Assembly (NCBI GenBank): GCA_963281255.1
Contig: OY725504.1
Span: forward strand, 2,170,001 to 2,234,000
Source: Aphrocallistes beatrix
Lineage: Eukaryota; Porifera; Hexactinellida; Sceptrulophora; Aphrocallistidae
DNA length: 64,000 nucleotides
Direction: 5' to 3'
Position numbers and translations under genes: made by a program. This document shows positions 10,892-20,870 of the stretch, in pieces; positions within the stretch are counted from its first letter, which is position 1, and every line of letters starts with the position of its first letter. The notes under the pieces are model-generated. The model made no database searches. It saw nothing but the letters and a program-made list of their open reading frames with translations, and had not been told where the DNA came from.

Positions 10892-12239
10892 CAGGGTGTC
10901 TCAAAATTATTGCCCTATTGTAAGTCTATACAGTATGGATTATAAATCTACCTCAAATCAGTATAGACTTCAGTTATAGTAACTCAAGTATTGAAATATA
11001 ACTTGAAATTTGATAACTTGAAGATTTATCTACGTACCTTGAAAATATATACGAAATTTTTTTTTTTCCTCTTGTCTTGTTTTACTGGCCGATATGGATG
11101 TTGACGATGGAAAGTTACAGGTCAGAAATCGCACTATTGGGATGTTACTCGCTGGTTCTACTCAGATTTCTGTAGCAAAGGAACTTGGGAAGGATATTAG
11201 AACAGTTCGAAGATGGTGGGCAAGATACAATTGTTCAAAAGATCTTCAGCATAGGAAAGGGGCTGGAAGGCCAAAAAAGCTGAATCGGCGGTCTAAGATC
11301 ATGATCGCAAAATTTCTGGGAAAGCGACACAAATCTACGCGATTAATCGCTACACAAATTACGAGGACATGTGTACCTGTCTCGAAAGACACTGTCCATC
11401 GCTATTTGAGGAAAGATTTGCAAGTTCGACCCTATAAGCGACCAAAACAGCCCAAACTTTCCTCAAAACAGAGAGAAAACAGATTAAATTTCTGTCTGGC
11501 AAAGGAGAACTGGACTGTCGCTGACTGGAGAAACATCCTTTGGTCTGATGAGTCTTCATTTGAGCTATTTCATCCCACAAATCGTCAAAATGACAGGATT
11601 TGGGCAAGAGATGGCTCAAATATAATCCCACAGGAAACTGTCAAATTTCCTCTGAAATTTATGGTTTGGGGGATGATGAGCTTTCGAGCGATCTCTAAAT
11701 TGCACTTCATCCCTCCCAAACAAACAGTAAATACAGCCTACTATATAGATGAAATCCTGGCAAAGTCCTGTTTGGAGACTCTTCACAGAACCCATGAAAA
11801 TGGATCTGTTTTGGATAGAAAAATGCTCAAAAACATGTCAAAAGCTGTTTTTATGCAGGAGGGCGCCCCTGCTCACACGTCCAAAAAAACCCAAGATTGG
11901 TGCAAGAGGAACCTAGCTAACTTTTGGGATAAACCACAATGGCCAGGCAACTCTCCTGACTTAAACCCAATTGAGAACCTGTGGGATATCTTCAGGAAGA
12001 GCTAAACAAGATGGACACCTCCAAAAGTATTTGTGACCTAAAAATACAGCTTGAATCGGCCTGGTCATCCATAAAACCAAATTGTCTAAAAGCTCTGATA
12101 GATGGAATGCCCGAGAGAATAAAATCTTGTATTAAACTAGATGGAAATTATATATCCAAATGACCGATCATACTATATCTCTCTATTCTGATATTTTATG
12201 GATAAAAATACAATTGGGCAATAATTTTGAGACACCCTG
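10892..12239 (+). mobile_element. Tc1-like transposon (DD37E type), defective
   Basis: Terminal inverted repeats of 29 bp with one mismatch. They start CAGGGTGTCTCAAAATTATT (10,892) and are mirrored at 12,211-12,239. TA target duplications are at 10,890-10,891 and 12,240-12,241. Total length about 1.35 kb, normal for Tc1/mariner. It holds one broken transposase gene in plus orientation and sits inside repeat R. Confidence 0.93.
11094..12163 (+). pseudogene. Tc1-like transposase, frameshifted
   Basis: Cut-and-paste transposase that would bind the TIRs and move the element in the nucleus. The first 303 aa (11,094-12,005) have an N-terminal helix-turn-helix (residues about 12-60, including TQISVAKELGKDIRTVRRWW) and a DDE domain: LWSDESSFEL (first Asp), FMQEGAPAHTS (second acid) and NSPDLNPIENLW (final Glu). 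The second acid is Glu where Asp is expected, which would itself be damaging. A one-base loss near 11,990 moves the C-terminus (EELNKMDTSKS onward) to the next frame, ending at 12,163. Spacing from second to third acid is 37 residues. Inactive copy. Confidence 0.93.
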
Positions 12240-12672
12240 TATAATCGATATCACCCGAAAAAACACAAAATTTGTCAATTTTTAAAATGTTGATGAGTAA
12301 TGATGACGTCATAGCAGAGTAATGAGTTATCATTTTTTGATGATATTTACATCATATGTGAGACGTATTAGTATACAGATTCTATTAAAATTTCAGCCTT
12401 CTATCTCCTATAATGGCTGAGGTATGCTCGAATAACTGTGTTGCTTAACTTTTAAAAATGTGACAATGACGTCATAATTCCATGATGAGTCGACATTTTC
12501 GCCTGAGCTCAGAACTTACTGGACCCATAGCCAAAAGACTCCCACATGCCAAAAATCAGCTTTCTGTGCCTGGCAGTTTCTTCAATCAATTCGTTACAGA
12601 TATATATATATATACACACACAAACAAACAAACAATAATCGAGTTTTAATAGTAAGGATTAGTAGATGAAAT

Positions 12673-13094
12673 AATATTGTTTTGACAGAAATGACCCCCC
12701 CTGCTGAAATGGTCCGGGGGGACCATTTCTGACAAATATCTATGGTTCATGACAGAAATTGTCCCCTGTGCAGATTTGGTCCCCCCTCTTTTGCTATATT
12801 GTCGAGTCATCCCTGCTAGCATGATACACTTTACTTGGCTGCTACGCAATTACTCTATCGTTTTAACTTGCTATTAATTAAGTGAATTTGGGAAAATAAG
12901 TCAGAAGATAATAGCGTAATAGTCAAATCAAGATTATCATACTAGCAGGGATGACTCGACAATATAGCAAAAGAGGGGCGACCAAATCTGCAGAGGGAAC
13001 AATTTCTGTCATGACTCATGAACCATGGATATTTGTCAAAAATGGTCCCCCCCGGACCATTTCGGCAGGGGGACCATTTCTGTCAAAACAATAT
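12673..13094. mobile_element. Hairpin (foldback) element with about 155-bp arms
   Basis: The left arm (12,673-12,826) runs from ATATTGTTTTGACAGAAATG to TCATCCCTGCTAGCATGATA. The right arm (12,935-13,094) is its inverted copy with a few mismatches. The loop is about 108 bp. Inside each arm is a smaller inverted pair, GAAATGGTCC...GGACCATTTC, around a run of G or C. No ORF beyond chance. A foldback-type non-autonomous element; no clear target duplication. Confidence 0.85.
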
Positions 13095-13430
13095 GTTACT
13101 GTCAAATAAAGTACATCGTTAATTAATTCTATGATGATACACATCACATCACATGCGATAATCGGGTTCTAATTATGGTGTTAAGGTGTAGGAGACTGTT
13201 CCGCTGTGTCATGTTGTCTTTATAGATACATTCGCTAATTTTATCTTCAGGAAAATATAACCTTTCGTCTATCTAAGACTCATCAGGCTGGCTAGTTGCC
13301 AGCTAGGTCCGTCTATATGTAAATACTAAGTCTTTATAGTATCGTTCGTTTGTAAACACTGAGTATGTACTTAAATAGTCGTATTTTCTTGTAAAAGCTA
13401 TTCAGAATCGAGGGTCTGAACATCATCACT
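13095..13430. other. No gene seen
   Basis: AT-rich spacer between the hairpin element and the OTU region. TGTAGGAGACTGTTCCGC at about 13,188 could be a transposon or LTR-like terminus, but I found no partner. Confidence 0.35.
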
Positions 13431-13475
13431 GGGTATGTTCCCATAGGAAGGGGTAATGGAGTTAATCATTGAAAT

Positions 13476-13874
13476 GACAGGCTCGTAGTGGAGGTTAATT
13501 TTTGAATGTAGATGGATGCCTCCGGATTGGTAGTGGCTCTGAGCAGGTTCCATCTCACGACTCGAGTAAGCGAGTTTCCTTGATTGAAGCTATTGGCTAA
13601 GTATATATCTACATTAAAGATAGCAGACGCTGCCATGATCTCTACGTCACTTCCCCAAATTCAATCAAAATAACTGGGATTTTCGGTTAATATGTAGTTG
13701 CACGGGGTTACTTGTTTCTGTTCAAAGTATCAAGCAATGAGAGATGATTTTATACGTACTTGAGGATGGCTGTCCTCTTTCCCAGTCAAGACTTTTGCTA
13801 AGCATCGGTATAAACAATTTCCATCGCCTACGATAGTCTCGGTCTCCCATGGCTGGTAGCGCAAAAGTGACTGA
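13476..13874 (-). pseudogene. OTU cysteine protease domain (C-terminal part of the Ginger1-like gene)
   Basis: The minus strand shows the OTU catalytic motif GDGNCLYRCLAKVLTG (Asp and Cys of the active site) followed by HPQVR. DVEIMAASAIFNVDIYLAN comes next, and the C-terminal catalytic His is in NLHYEPV. Spacing and order match the OTU fold. OTU enzymes cleave ubiquitin from proteins. A TGA-type stop and a frame change lie between the motifs. The upstream coding side continues beyond a hAT insertion at 13,883 (residues GQSLLRYQPWE next to the insertion, LIRQPGNLT across it). Confidence 0.78.
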
Positions 13875-13882
13875 CCTGCGAG

Positions 13883-16540
13883 TAGGGCTTACAATCCCGT
13901 TCATATTTTGTAATCCCGGGATTTCGGGATTGACATTTTATCTAATTTCGGGATCCCGGGATTCCGGGATTGAAGTTTTTTTCCAATCCCGGGATCCCGG
14001 AATTAAATCTCACGGACACAATATGGCGAAATTTTGTTTAGAGAATGTATATTAAGGGCACATATTCAGTTTAAAGACTGCATCTGATTTAATTAAGTAT
14101 TTTCAACGTTGTTAAACTCACCTTCAATTAAAAACTATAATTAATCATCTCTAGGTAAAAATTAATGTAGGAATCAAGATAGAAATATAATATGATGAAG
14201 AATTGACTAACAATTGACGCTGGTATATGAAAGTATCAATTTAATTAACTATTGCAGTAAACGAAGCAGTTATTTCTTATTATTCCTAATGAAACAGAGA
14301 GTATTTAAACTTCTGTCACTCAGACTGCTCCTGAACCTATTACAGAGATACGCACAAGATGATAAGATTCTCTCCGATTCAACTGAAGTAGGTGGTACTG
14401 TCAATAGCATTTGGTATACCTTCTCTAAAAACTCCTCTCTTACCCGTTTGCTCCGCTATGTTTAATTCATATTTCAGAGAAGACGATAAAGACTCATCAG
14501 ATGGTTATATATCTTGAGGTTTTTTAAGGGAAGCATCGATAGCTAATTGTAGTTTGACTGCTACAGGCAGCGATTCTGTCATTTCTGCGTTACTGACCAC
14601 TGAATTTGAGATGCGTATCTTCATGTATTTCAATTCCTTCTGTATTCTCAGGTTTATTTAATTTGGATAGTAAATTAGCGCAGAATTCCATTACAACAGA
14701 TTTTCTTTCAAGTTTTGCTAAAGGGTTATGCAGATATGCAGTTATCACCGAAGCTTGGATATAGTGTCCTTGAATATTTCTCTGATAAATCGCTTCAATA
14801 ATTCTATTGGTGTATTCTGAAGGTGGATAATTTTGAACTTCATCGAGTAAAATCTTATTGTTGCTTTGGCGCTGATAAAATTTGCATCTCGCCTACATAG
14901 AGCCTCAACAACTATCTTAATTGGATCCAATGCCTGTACGACATGGGAAATTTTCGTGAAATCAGCATCATTTATTTGTGTATCAGCATTCAAATCAAGT
15001 AGAGCTTTTTTGCATTGGGATTTTTAACTTAACAAACCTCTCGAGCATGTATAATAGTGAACTCCAACGGGTCTTACAATCAAGAATAAGCTGCAATCCG
15101 TTTGGATGTTTTTCTTTGGAATAATTCTGGAGAATTTCATTTTTGAGAGGGGAAAGCTTGAAAAATTTTACAATTCTACGAACTCTATTCACTATGCCAA
15201 GCATGTCATGCTTTAACATCAAAGAATCTTCCTGTTGAGTACCAGTAGCAATTACCATAGATAAGCCTTCTGAGTCTTCTATTTCATCAAATATTTCTTC
15301 TTCACACTGGTCAGTTTCACTTAAATAGTCAGATTCTTCCTCTGTATATCTGGTTTGATTCTCATAAAATAAGTCATGTATTACGAGCTGAAGCCCATGA
15401 GCGTAGCACAATTGATGAAGTGCTGGAATTAACTTTCCAAGTTTTTTTCATCATGGAACAGCCATCTGTAGTAACTGCAACAATATCCGTATCAAAATCA
15501 ATTTCAAATTCATTTAGTTTGTTAGCTATCGTCTCACAACATCTCTCTGCTGAAAAGCTTCCGCGTATTCTTACCAATCCCAAGTTCCAAAAATATTCAA
15601 TTCCATGTATATTGATGTTTAAATATCTCCTATTTTGCAGTGATGTCCATTCGTCTAGGGTAAGGCTGAATTTCTCACTGTTTTCTGAGGAATAAATCGT
15701 GTTTGATTCTTTCAGATAAATGTATTCCGTATTTTACTACTTGTTCTCTGATACTAGTAATTGATTTTGGTACTGAATGACCCAGGGCTGTCAGAGATTT
15801 TCTCAGGTAGGGAGAAGTAATAAAAATACTAAAAGGTAGACCATCATAGACTGTCATTCTCGCAAGTACCGCTGAGAGAGTAGTATCGTTAACGAAATTG
15901 TCAATTGTAGTGATTTTCGTACGTTTACTTTGAGGATCGCTTTCAAGAATTTCGAAATTCCTACGCTTTCCCTGTATATCAATTTGATGCATTGATTTGA
16001 GATGTACGTATAATCCCTCCGTATACCCAACAATGCATTTTAACACTTTTTTTGCACACTTTGTATTGTGCAAATTTGCCACATAAGGATCGAAGAAAAT
16101 GATTCCAGATCTCGACGCCATCAAAAACTTTAAATACGGGGGTATTGCATTTTGCCATTTAGAGAGTATATTACGAAAAATGTATCTTATATAATATTAG
16201 GGAAACATATTTATAATCTACCTCACCGGAATCATTATTATTAAATCCTGTTATTGCTCAACACTGAATCCATATGAAAGTTGTAAATAATTTATTGGTA
16301 AGCTACAAAAGTAAATAATATATTGTTACCATGAAGCAGTATGATATTGCTATTGAAAACGAATAATTATCGAAATTTTTCATAATGTTTAATAGTTATC
16401 CAGAAGAAAATTAACCTAATAATAAAATTTTGGGATCTCGGGATTAAAAAACAAATCCCGGGATTCAATCCCGGTAGAACGGGATTGAGAAACAAATCCC
16501 GGAGAAAAAACACACCGGGATCCCGGGATTGTAAGCCCTA
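13883..16540 (-). mobile_element. hAT transposon, 2.66 kb, with CCCGGGAT subterminal repeats
   Basis: The ends are inverted: TAGGGCTTACAATCCCG at the left and its mirror CGGGATTGTAAGCCCTA at the right. The flanking 8-bp duplication is CCTGCGAG (13,875-13,882) and CCTGTGAG (16,541-16,548), 7 of 8 matching. Eight-base duplications are diagnostic for hAT. Both ends carry clusters of AATCCCGGGATT-like repeats within about 110 bp, probably transposase-binding sites. It is inserted in the OTU-encoding sequence of the Ginger1-like gene. Confidence 0.9.
14745..16124 (-). pseudogene. hAT transposase, multiply broken
   Basis: N-terminal piece (16,124-15,675, 149 aa): a BED-like zinc finger (KCAKKVLKC...HLKSMH) and a nuclear-localisation-like SKRTK. 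The next pieces carry the RNase H-like core with TTDGCSMMKK (15,583-15,374), CYAHGLQLVIHD and KTRWSSLLYMLERF (15,411-14,995), then a further helical part (14,993-14,745). Frames change near 15,590 and 15,400 and a stop lies at 14,994. The C-terminal dimerisation domain is not clearly open. This copy cannot make a full transposase. Confidence 0.85.
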
Positions 16541-17883
16541 CCTGTGAGGTTACCGGGTTGCCGAATTAGAGAGTTGAATTTCAGCCCAAATATAGCGCAT
16601 TTCTCTCAGCCACTTTTCAGAAAGGACGCTGATTTTTGGACTCACACTAGGTATTTTGGGGCTACTGGGAGTCGAATTGTCTGAGAACGATTCCCAAAGA
16701 ACAGCGCTCATAAATTGGACAGCCTAAATGATAATATATTACAATAAATAAATCTAAGGGTGCGTGAAAACAAGTCTCGACCGACTAATTAAGTAAACTC
16801 CCAAAAAGAGTATTCGTAGTAAGTTCAGCAAGTAGATTCATTTTTTATAAGAAAATATAAAAATTTTATTATTAACCATATTATATTAAAATTTAAAAAG
16901 GAAACTCACAACTCCATATAGAAATTTCTCAGCGTATTTTGAAGCCAAGATATCTCCATATTCTGGATATACATAGGTCTGTAGTCCAGCTCAATACAGT
17001 TTCTCTGATCTCCTGCTTCTAAAATGGAATTATTATTCGTAGAGTATTAAAATCAATGGGTCTTAGAGTTGATAATTACTAACCACTGATCCTCATTCGA
17101 GTCTTTAAGAAATTTAAAAATGAAGATATTCGGAACATAATGGTGAAATCGATTGAGTTTCTTATGCAGGTCTTCGTGCAATGGCGTCAGGAAAGTGCCC
17201 TTGCTCACATTCTCCCTTAGAATAATCTAGAAATAAAGAAAGTGTTTACCAGTTGAAATACAATAGGTTAATGTAATATTTTGTCTATGATTAATGAAAA
17301 TAACATGCGCTGATCTCGATAGAAGATTGCATTCCTTGTATGTACGTCAGAGTTCTTGCGAGAAGCAAGCAATGGAAAAGAATGCAAATATAGCATGATA
17401 TGATTATTACAAAACTGGTCAAATTACCTTGAGGTTGGCTGGATGATGATGAATTGCTTCACTTATAAATCCAAATTCAACGTGTGGGGTCTAGAAAACA
17501 GAGATCAAACGGACCATGATCACGAAATTTATTCAAAAATAGAACATACGTGTGAAGACTTCGATCTTTTGACCTCATCACAATCAATTTTCGCATCTCA
17601 ATTTCTTTTTCCCAGAGTAATTTTTCCAGAATTATCCTGACACTCGTGATAGAGTTAGGTAGTGTGGATAGGAATTTTCTTATCCTTCTTCGATTTCAGT
17701 TCTTCTTTTGAAATAATGGCGTGGCTGTCAGTAATTCTGGATGCTGTAAAAGGCCCCAAAAACTTCGACTGGTGTTTAGTATTTGGCATCTTTTTCAATT
17801 TGGGGATGTTTGTAAATAGGATTTCGTCCCCTTTTTTAATGTTACATATATATGTTCAGTAGTACACCATAGCAAACATCATA

Positions 17884-18026
17884 CAGTCGCAACCGGGTTT
17901 TTCTTACTTTCGTTTTTTTCTTACTATTTATGAAGTAAAAAATTCGAAATTTATATTAATTTCCATCGGATTTTTTCTTACTTTCTGAAACTATAAAGAC
18001 AGAGTAAGAAAAACCGGTTTCGATTG
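17884..18026. mobile_element. 143-bp TA-flanked MITE
   Basis: The terminus CAGTCGCAACCGGGTTTTTC is mirrored by AAAAACCGGTTTCGATTG, each flanked by TA (17,882-17,883 and 18,027-18,028). It sits between the basic helix and the GPF-motif segment of the Ginger1-like integrase and so splits it. No ORF. The ends suggest the pogo/Tc1-mariner group. Confidence 0.85.
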
Positions 18027-18784
18027 TACGTACTTCTATATTGTTAGAGTTAACTTACTAATGTGCTTACTCAATAACTGAGAAAATTAACTTGCCTCTT
18101 TTCATTAACTTTCTTATCATACTGCCTCTTCTGCTTTAGCTGCTCTGATCTTATTGAGGCGTTCACAAGATCGCAGGTATTTTTCCTAGACTCATTCAGG
18201 AGATGAATCGATTCTAGGTGGTCATCAGGAGGAGAAAACATATCCAATTCGCACCCTTCCTCGATAGCCACAGATTCGGAAATGATAGTCTCTTGGAGTT
18301 CATAGTCTTCGTCATGTGATACATCTATCTAAGTTATATTCGAGACTAGATTCTCGTATTTCGATTCCCGTCCCCACATAACTTGAAAGGGAGTGTACGA
18401 GTGCGACTTCTTATCAGTAGAATTCATACATAAGACTGCAGGTTTAAGTACTGAAGACCAATGCTTGCCAGTCTGAAATGTCATTTTGTTCAACTTACTA
18501 TAATTTAGTGTATTATTTAATAATTGAATAATAAAGGTTAATTCAATAAAAATTGTAATTGATAACTAATGAACTAACTCACGTAGTTGACAATCTCTGA
18601 ATACATCCCCAGCCAATAATAACGCTGCTGGATTGATTGAACGGTAGCATTCATTCCCGGATGCAGTAGATGATCATGATACTTCTCCAATATACTGGAT
18701 ACATCAGAACGGCATGGAACCTGCAAGTCTTTCTCTTCCCCGTTTCTAATCTCTTTCTGTGATTAATTTAAAAATAAGTATTGA

Positions 18785-19070
18785 TATATTATAGTCACAA
18801 AACGGGCGGGCATGCATACAATCTATGACCATCTCGGGCATAGGCGTCAGACCTACCCGGCCACCCGGCATGGGCCGGGCGGCCCTAAGGGGCTTACCCG
18901 GCTCTACCCGGACTATGTCCAGCTCTACTCGGCATCGTCAGTTATGGGCCGGATAGGCCCGGGGGCCTACCTGGCTGGGTACAAGCTTCCCCGATACATT
19001 CCCAAAGTCCTAGAACCGTGTATCATGCAGTTTAACTGCACAACAAGCGAGCAGATAGCTCAGTAGGGAG
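18785..19070. other. GC-rich block with repeated TACCCGG motifs
   Basis: About 200 bp with dense CCCGGC/GGGCCGG words (TACCCGGC, CTACCCGGAC, GGGCCGGGCGGCCC) in an otherwise AT-rich region. A chance ORF of 84 codons crosses it. Such clusters are typical of subterminal regions of hAT-like elements, but no paired terminus is seen. It lies just upstream of the Ginger1-like zinc-binding exon. Confidence 0.4.
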
Positions 19071-19269
19071 TTTGATATCATCTCAGCATTAGTTATCTTT
19101 AGTAAATATATTTCAAAATATCCCGATTTACTTTTCATATTAAATTTCACAAATACTCCAATTTTCGAAAATAGTATATTAATATATACGGAAATTACAT
19201 GAGCCTTGAGAATAATAATTAGTAAGGGTATCTGGTTGTTTGTTCAATATAATACCTATATCAGTCAAT

Positions 19270-20105
19270 GCTATTAGATATTGACGCATTAACATGCTTT
19301 TGGGAAATGGCCCCCCACACTTTTAGAAAAAAAATCAAAAACTTTACGCCTATGGTCCTGGCCTTTAGCTACCCATACTTTGTTAACTTCCTTTGATAAA
19401 GGCTCGCTATAACGCACCCAAGTCTCATCACCAGTCACGATCTCGAATAGTCTCCTGGAGTCGGTTCTATCGAAGTCAGAAAGCAACTTTTGATTACATT
19501 TAACCCTCTTAGCTTTCTGGGCCTGTGTTAGTGAATGCGGGACCCACCGAGCGCAGATTTTCGTAAATTGCAAATTGTCACGCACAATGGTATGAACGGT
19601 TCCCGTTGAGACCCTAACTGCATTAGCTATCTCCACCAATGAAATATGAGGGTCTTCTTCAAGTAATTCGGAAACCTCGAGGACAAATTTGTCACTGGCT
19701 CCGGAAATCGGCCTCCCTGCTCTAGAGTTATCTTCTATCGACTCTCTTCCCTCACGAAAACGTCAGGTCCAGTCAACTATCGTGGAATATGGAAGAGTTC
19801 TATCATTATAAACCTCAATCAAATCCTTGTGGATCGGTTGAAGAAACTTGGAGCAGTGTACGAATCTTTACATAGGCTCGCTGCTCAATTTTGAAATCTG
19901 AACCCTCGGAAGCCATAATAAAAGCAAGTATATAAAAATGCCAAACTAATTATAGCCACAGTATAAAAACCAAAGCTCAGAATTGAAAAAGTAAAGTATC
20001 ATTTAAAAGAGCATCGGTATGGTTACATTAGATATGCAAACCCAATTATGAATCAAATGGAACAACCAAGATATATCGCAATAACGACTACTTATTGAAC
20101 GCCCG
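19270..20105 (-). mobile_element. Left-truncated mariner element
   Basis: The right terminus reads ACTACTTATTGAACGCCCG, ending at 20,105 and followed by TA (20,106-20,107). The expected inverted partner at the left is absent, so about the last third of the transposase and the other TIR are deleted. A related terminus (GGGCGTTCAATA) bounds the MITE at 56,217-56,960. Confidence 0.75.
19289..19916 (-). pseudogene. mariner transposase, N-terminal and first catalytic part
   Basis: On the minus strand, from an ATG at 19,916: an N-terminal paired-like HTH region in broken frames. A 116-aa open part (19,639-19,289) then carries ICARWVPHSLTQAQK and VTGDETWVRYSEP (first catalytic Asp). The second and third Asp are missing, because the left part of the element is gone. 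It shares the general plan of the mariners at 32 and 55 kb but is a different family. Confidence 0.88.
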
Positions 20106-20107
20106 TA

Positions 20108-20870
20108 GTATATCAAATTACTGGAAATTCAATGCGGGACATGAATTCAAATGATGGTCTGACATGGTTCAGAGAAGTGATTGATCTGAGATTCCGGCAG
20201 ATACTATCGAATGTGGTTATTTTGGGTGACCAGTCATCAATGAGACTTTTTTCAGCTATTATAAAGGTGATAACTTTTTGTAAATTCAACATAGGGGCGA
20301 AAACTCAACGGTTTCTAATAGATCTCGAAGAGGAGAACAAAATGAAGAGACATTTTGAAATTTTGTAAATTGTTAAAAATTCACACCAAAACGCCCGAGG
20401 AATTTTATTTTTAATAATTTTGACATTATTCTTTTCATAATTCTCTTTTTATGTGTAATATAAAAAATCTGTCTGTACATTTTGTTCTACTCTTTAAGAT
20501 CTATCAAAAACCGTTGAGTTTTGCCCCTATGTTGAATCTACAAAGAGTTATCACATTTATAATTGTTGAAAAATAAAGGATTTAGAAAATATTTATATAT
20601 GTCTCTCAATTTCCATTAGTTTTACTGCTTTGGAATATGAAATAACAGCTTATAGCAGTACTTAACTTCAAAATATGATATATCAAAAATTTTCACCATC
20701 AAAAGTGTGAAAAACTTGTCATTGATGACTGGTCACCCAAAAATAACAACATTCGATAGTATCCGCCGGAATCCCAGATCAATAACTTCTTTGAACCTTG
20801 TCAGATCATTATTTGATTTCTGAATTCGTGTCCCCCATTGAATTTCCAGCAATTTGATATATATATTGAC
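20108..20870. mobile_element. Long palindromic (foldback) repeat
   Basis: The outer left arm has GGACATGAATTCAAATGATG, GATCTGAGATTCCGGC, GATACTATCGAATG and GGGTGACCAGTCATCAATGA. The right arm has these in reverse complement order to about 20,840. An inner inverted pair (GTGATAACTTTTTGTA...CAAAGAGTTATCAC) surrounds the centre. Related sequence is at 42,280-42,720 and 48,990-49,440. No gene; the 78-aa and 96-aa frames crossing it are arm artefacts. Confidence 0.75.

Larger units (their letters stand above)
10753..12600 (+). mobile_element. GC-headed repeat R, copy 1, split by a Tc1 element
   Basis: Starts ACAAGCGCGCTTCGCTTGC. It continues through the palindrome GGACACTTCGTGTCC and a CTTCGGTCGCCTGAAG block, then AT-rich sequence with GATGACGTCA and CAATGACGTCA, and ends TTCAATCAATTCGTTACA next to a (TA)n run. 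The Tc1 element at 10,892-12,239 lies inside it. Both halves of R align to intact copies at 57-63 kb once the Tc1 and one TA are removed. Confidence 0.8.
13440..18756 (-). pseudogene. Ginger1-type transposase with OTU protease domain, intron-bearing, broken
   Basis: Read right to left. An exon at 18,756-18,583 (58 codons between TTAATCACAG and GTGAGT) encodes the HH part of an integrase zinc-binding domain (HDHLLHPG...RYYWLGM). 18,472-18,071 carries the post-catalytic part (YTPFQVMWGRES) and a basic helix (LKQKRQYDKK), with one in-frame TAG. 17,842-17,645 has the chromo-like end domain with a GPF motif (KFLGPFTASRI). 17,490-17,428 and 17,226-about 17,080 look like small exons between TTTCTAG and GTAATT/GTTAGT signals. 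An OTU cysteine protease domain follows, with GDGNCLYRC at 13,829-13,802 and HYEPV at 13,490-13,476. Integrase plus C-terminal OTU is the known Ginger1 architecture. The catalytic D,D,E core is missing, and a hAT and a MITE interrupt the gene. Element termini were not identified. Confidence 0.72.

Noticed and set aside
13188-13210. TGTAGGAGACTGTTCCGC as the Ginger1 terminus
   Set aside because: No inverted partner was found upstream of 18.8 kb and no CCGG/CCGT flanks are seen.
15420-15695. 91-codon plus-strand frame
   Set aside because: Antisense to the hAT transposase core motifs; no family resemblance of its own.
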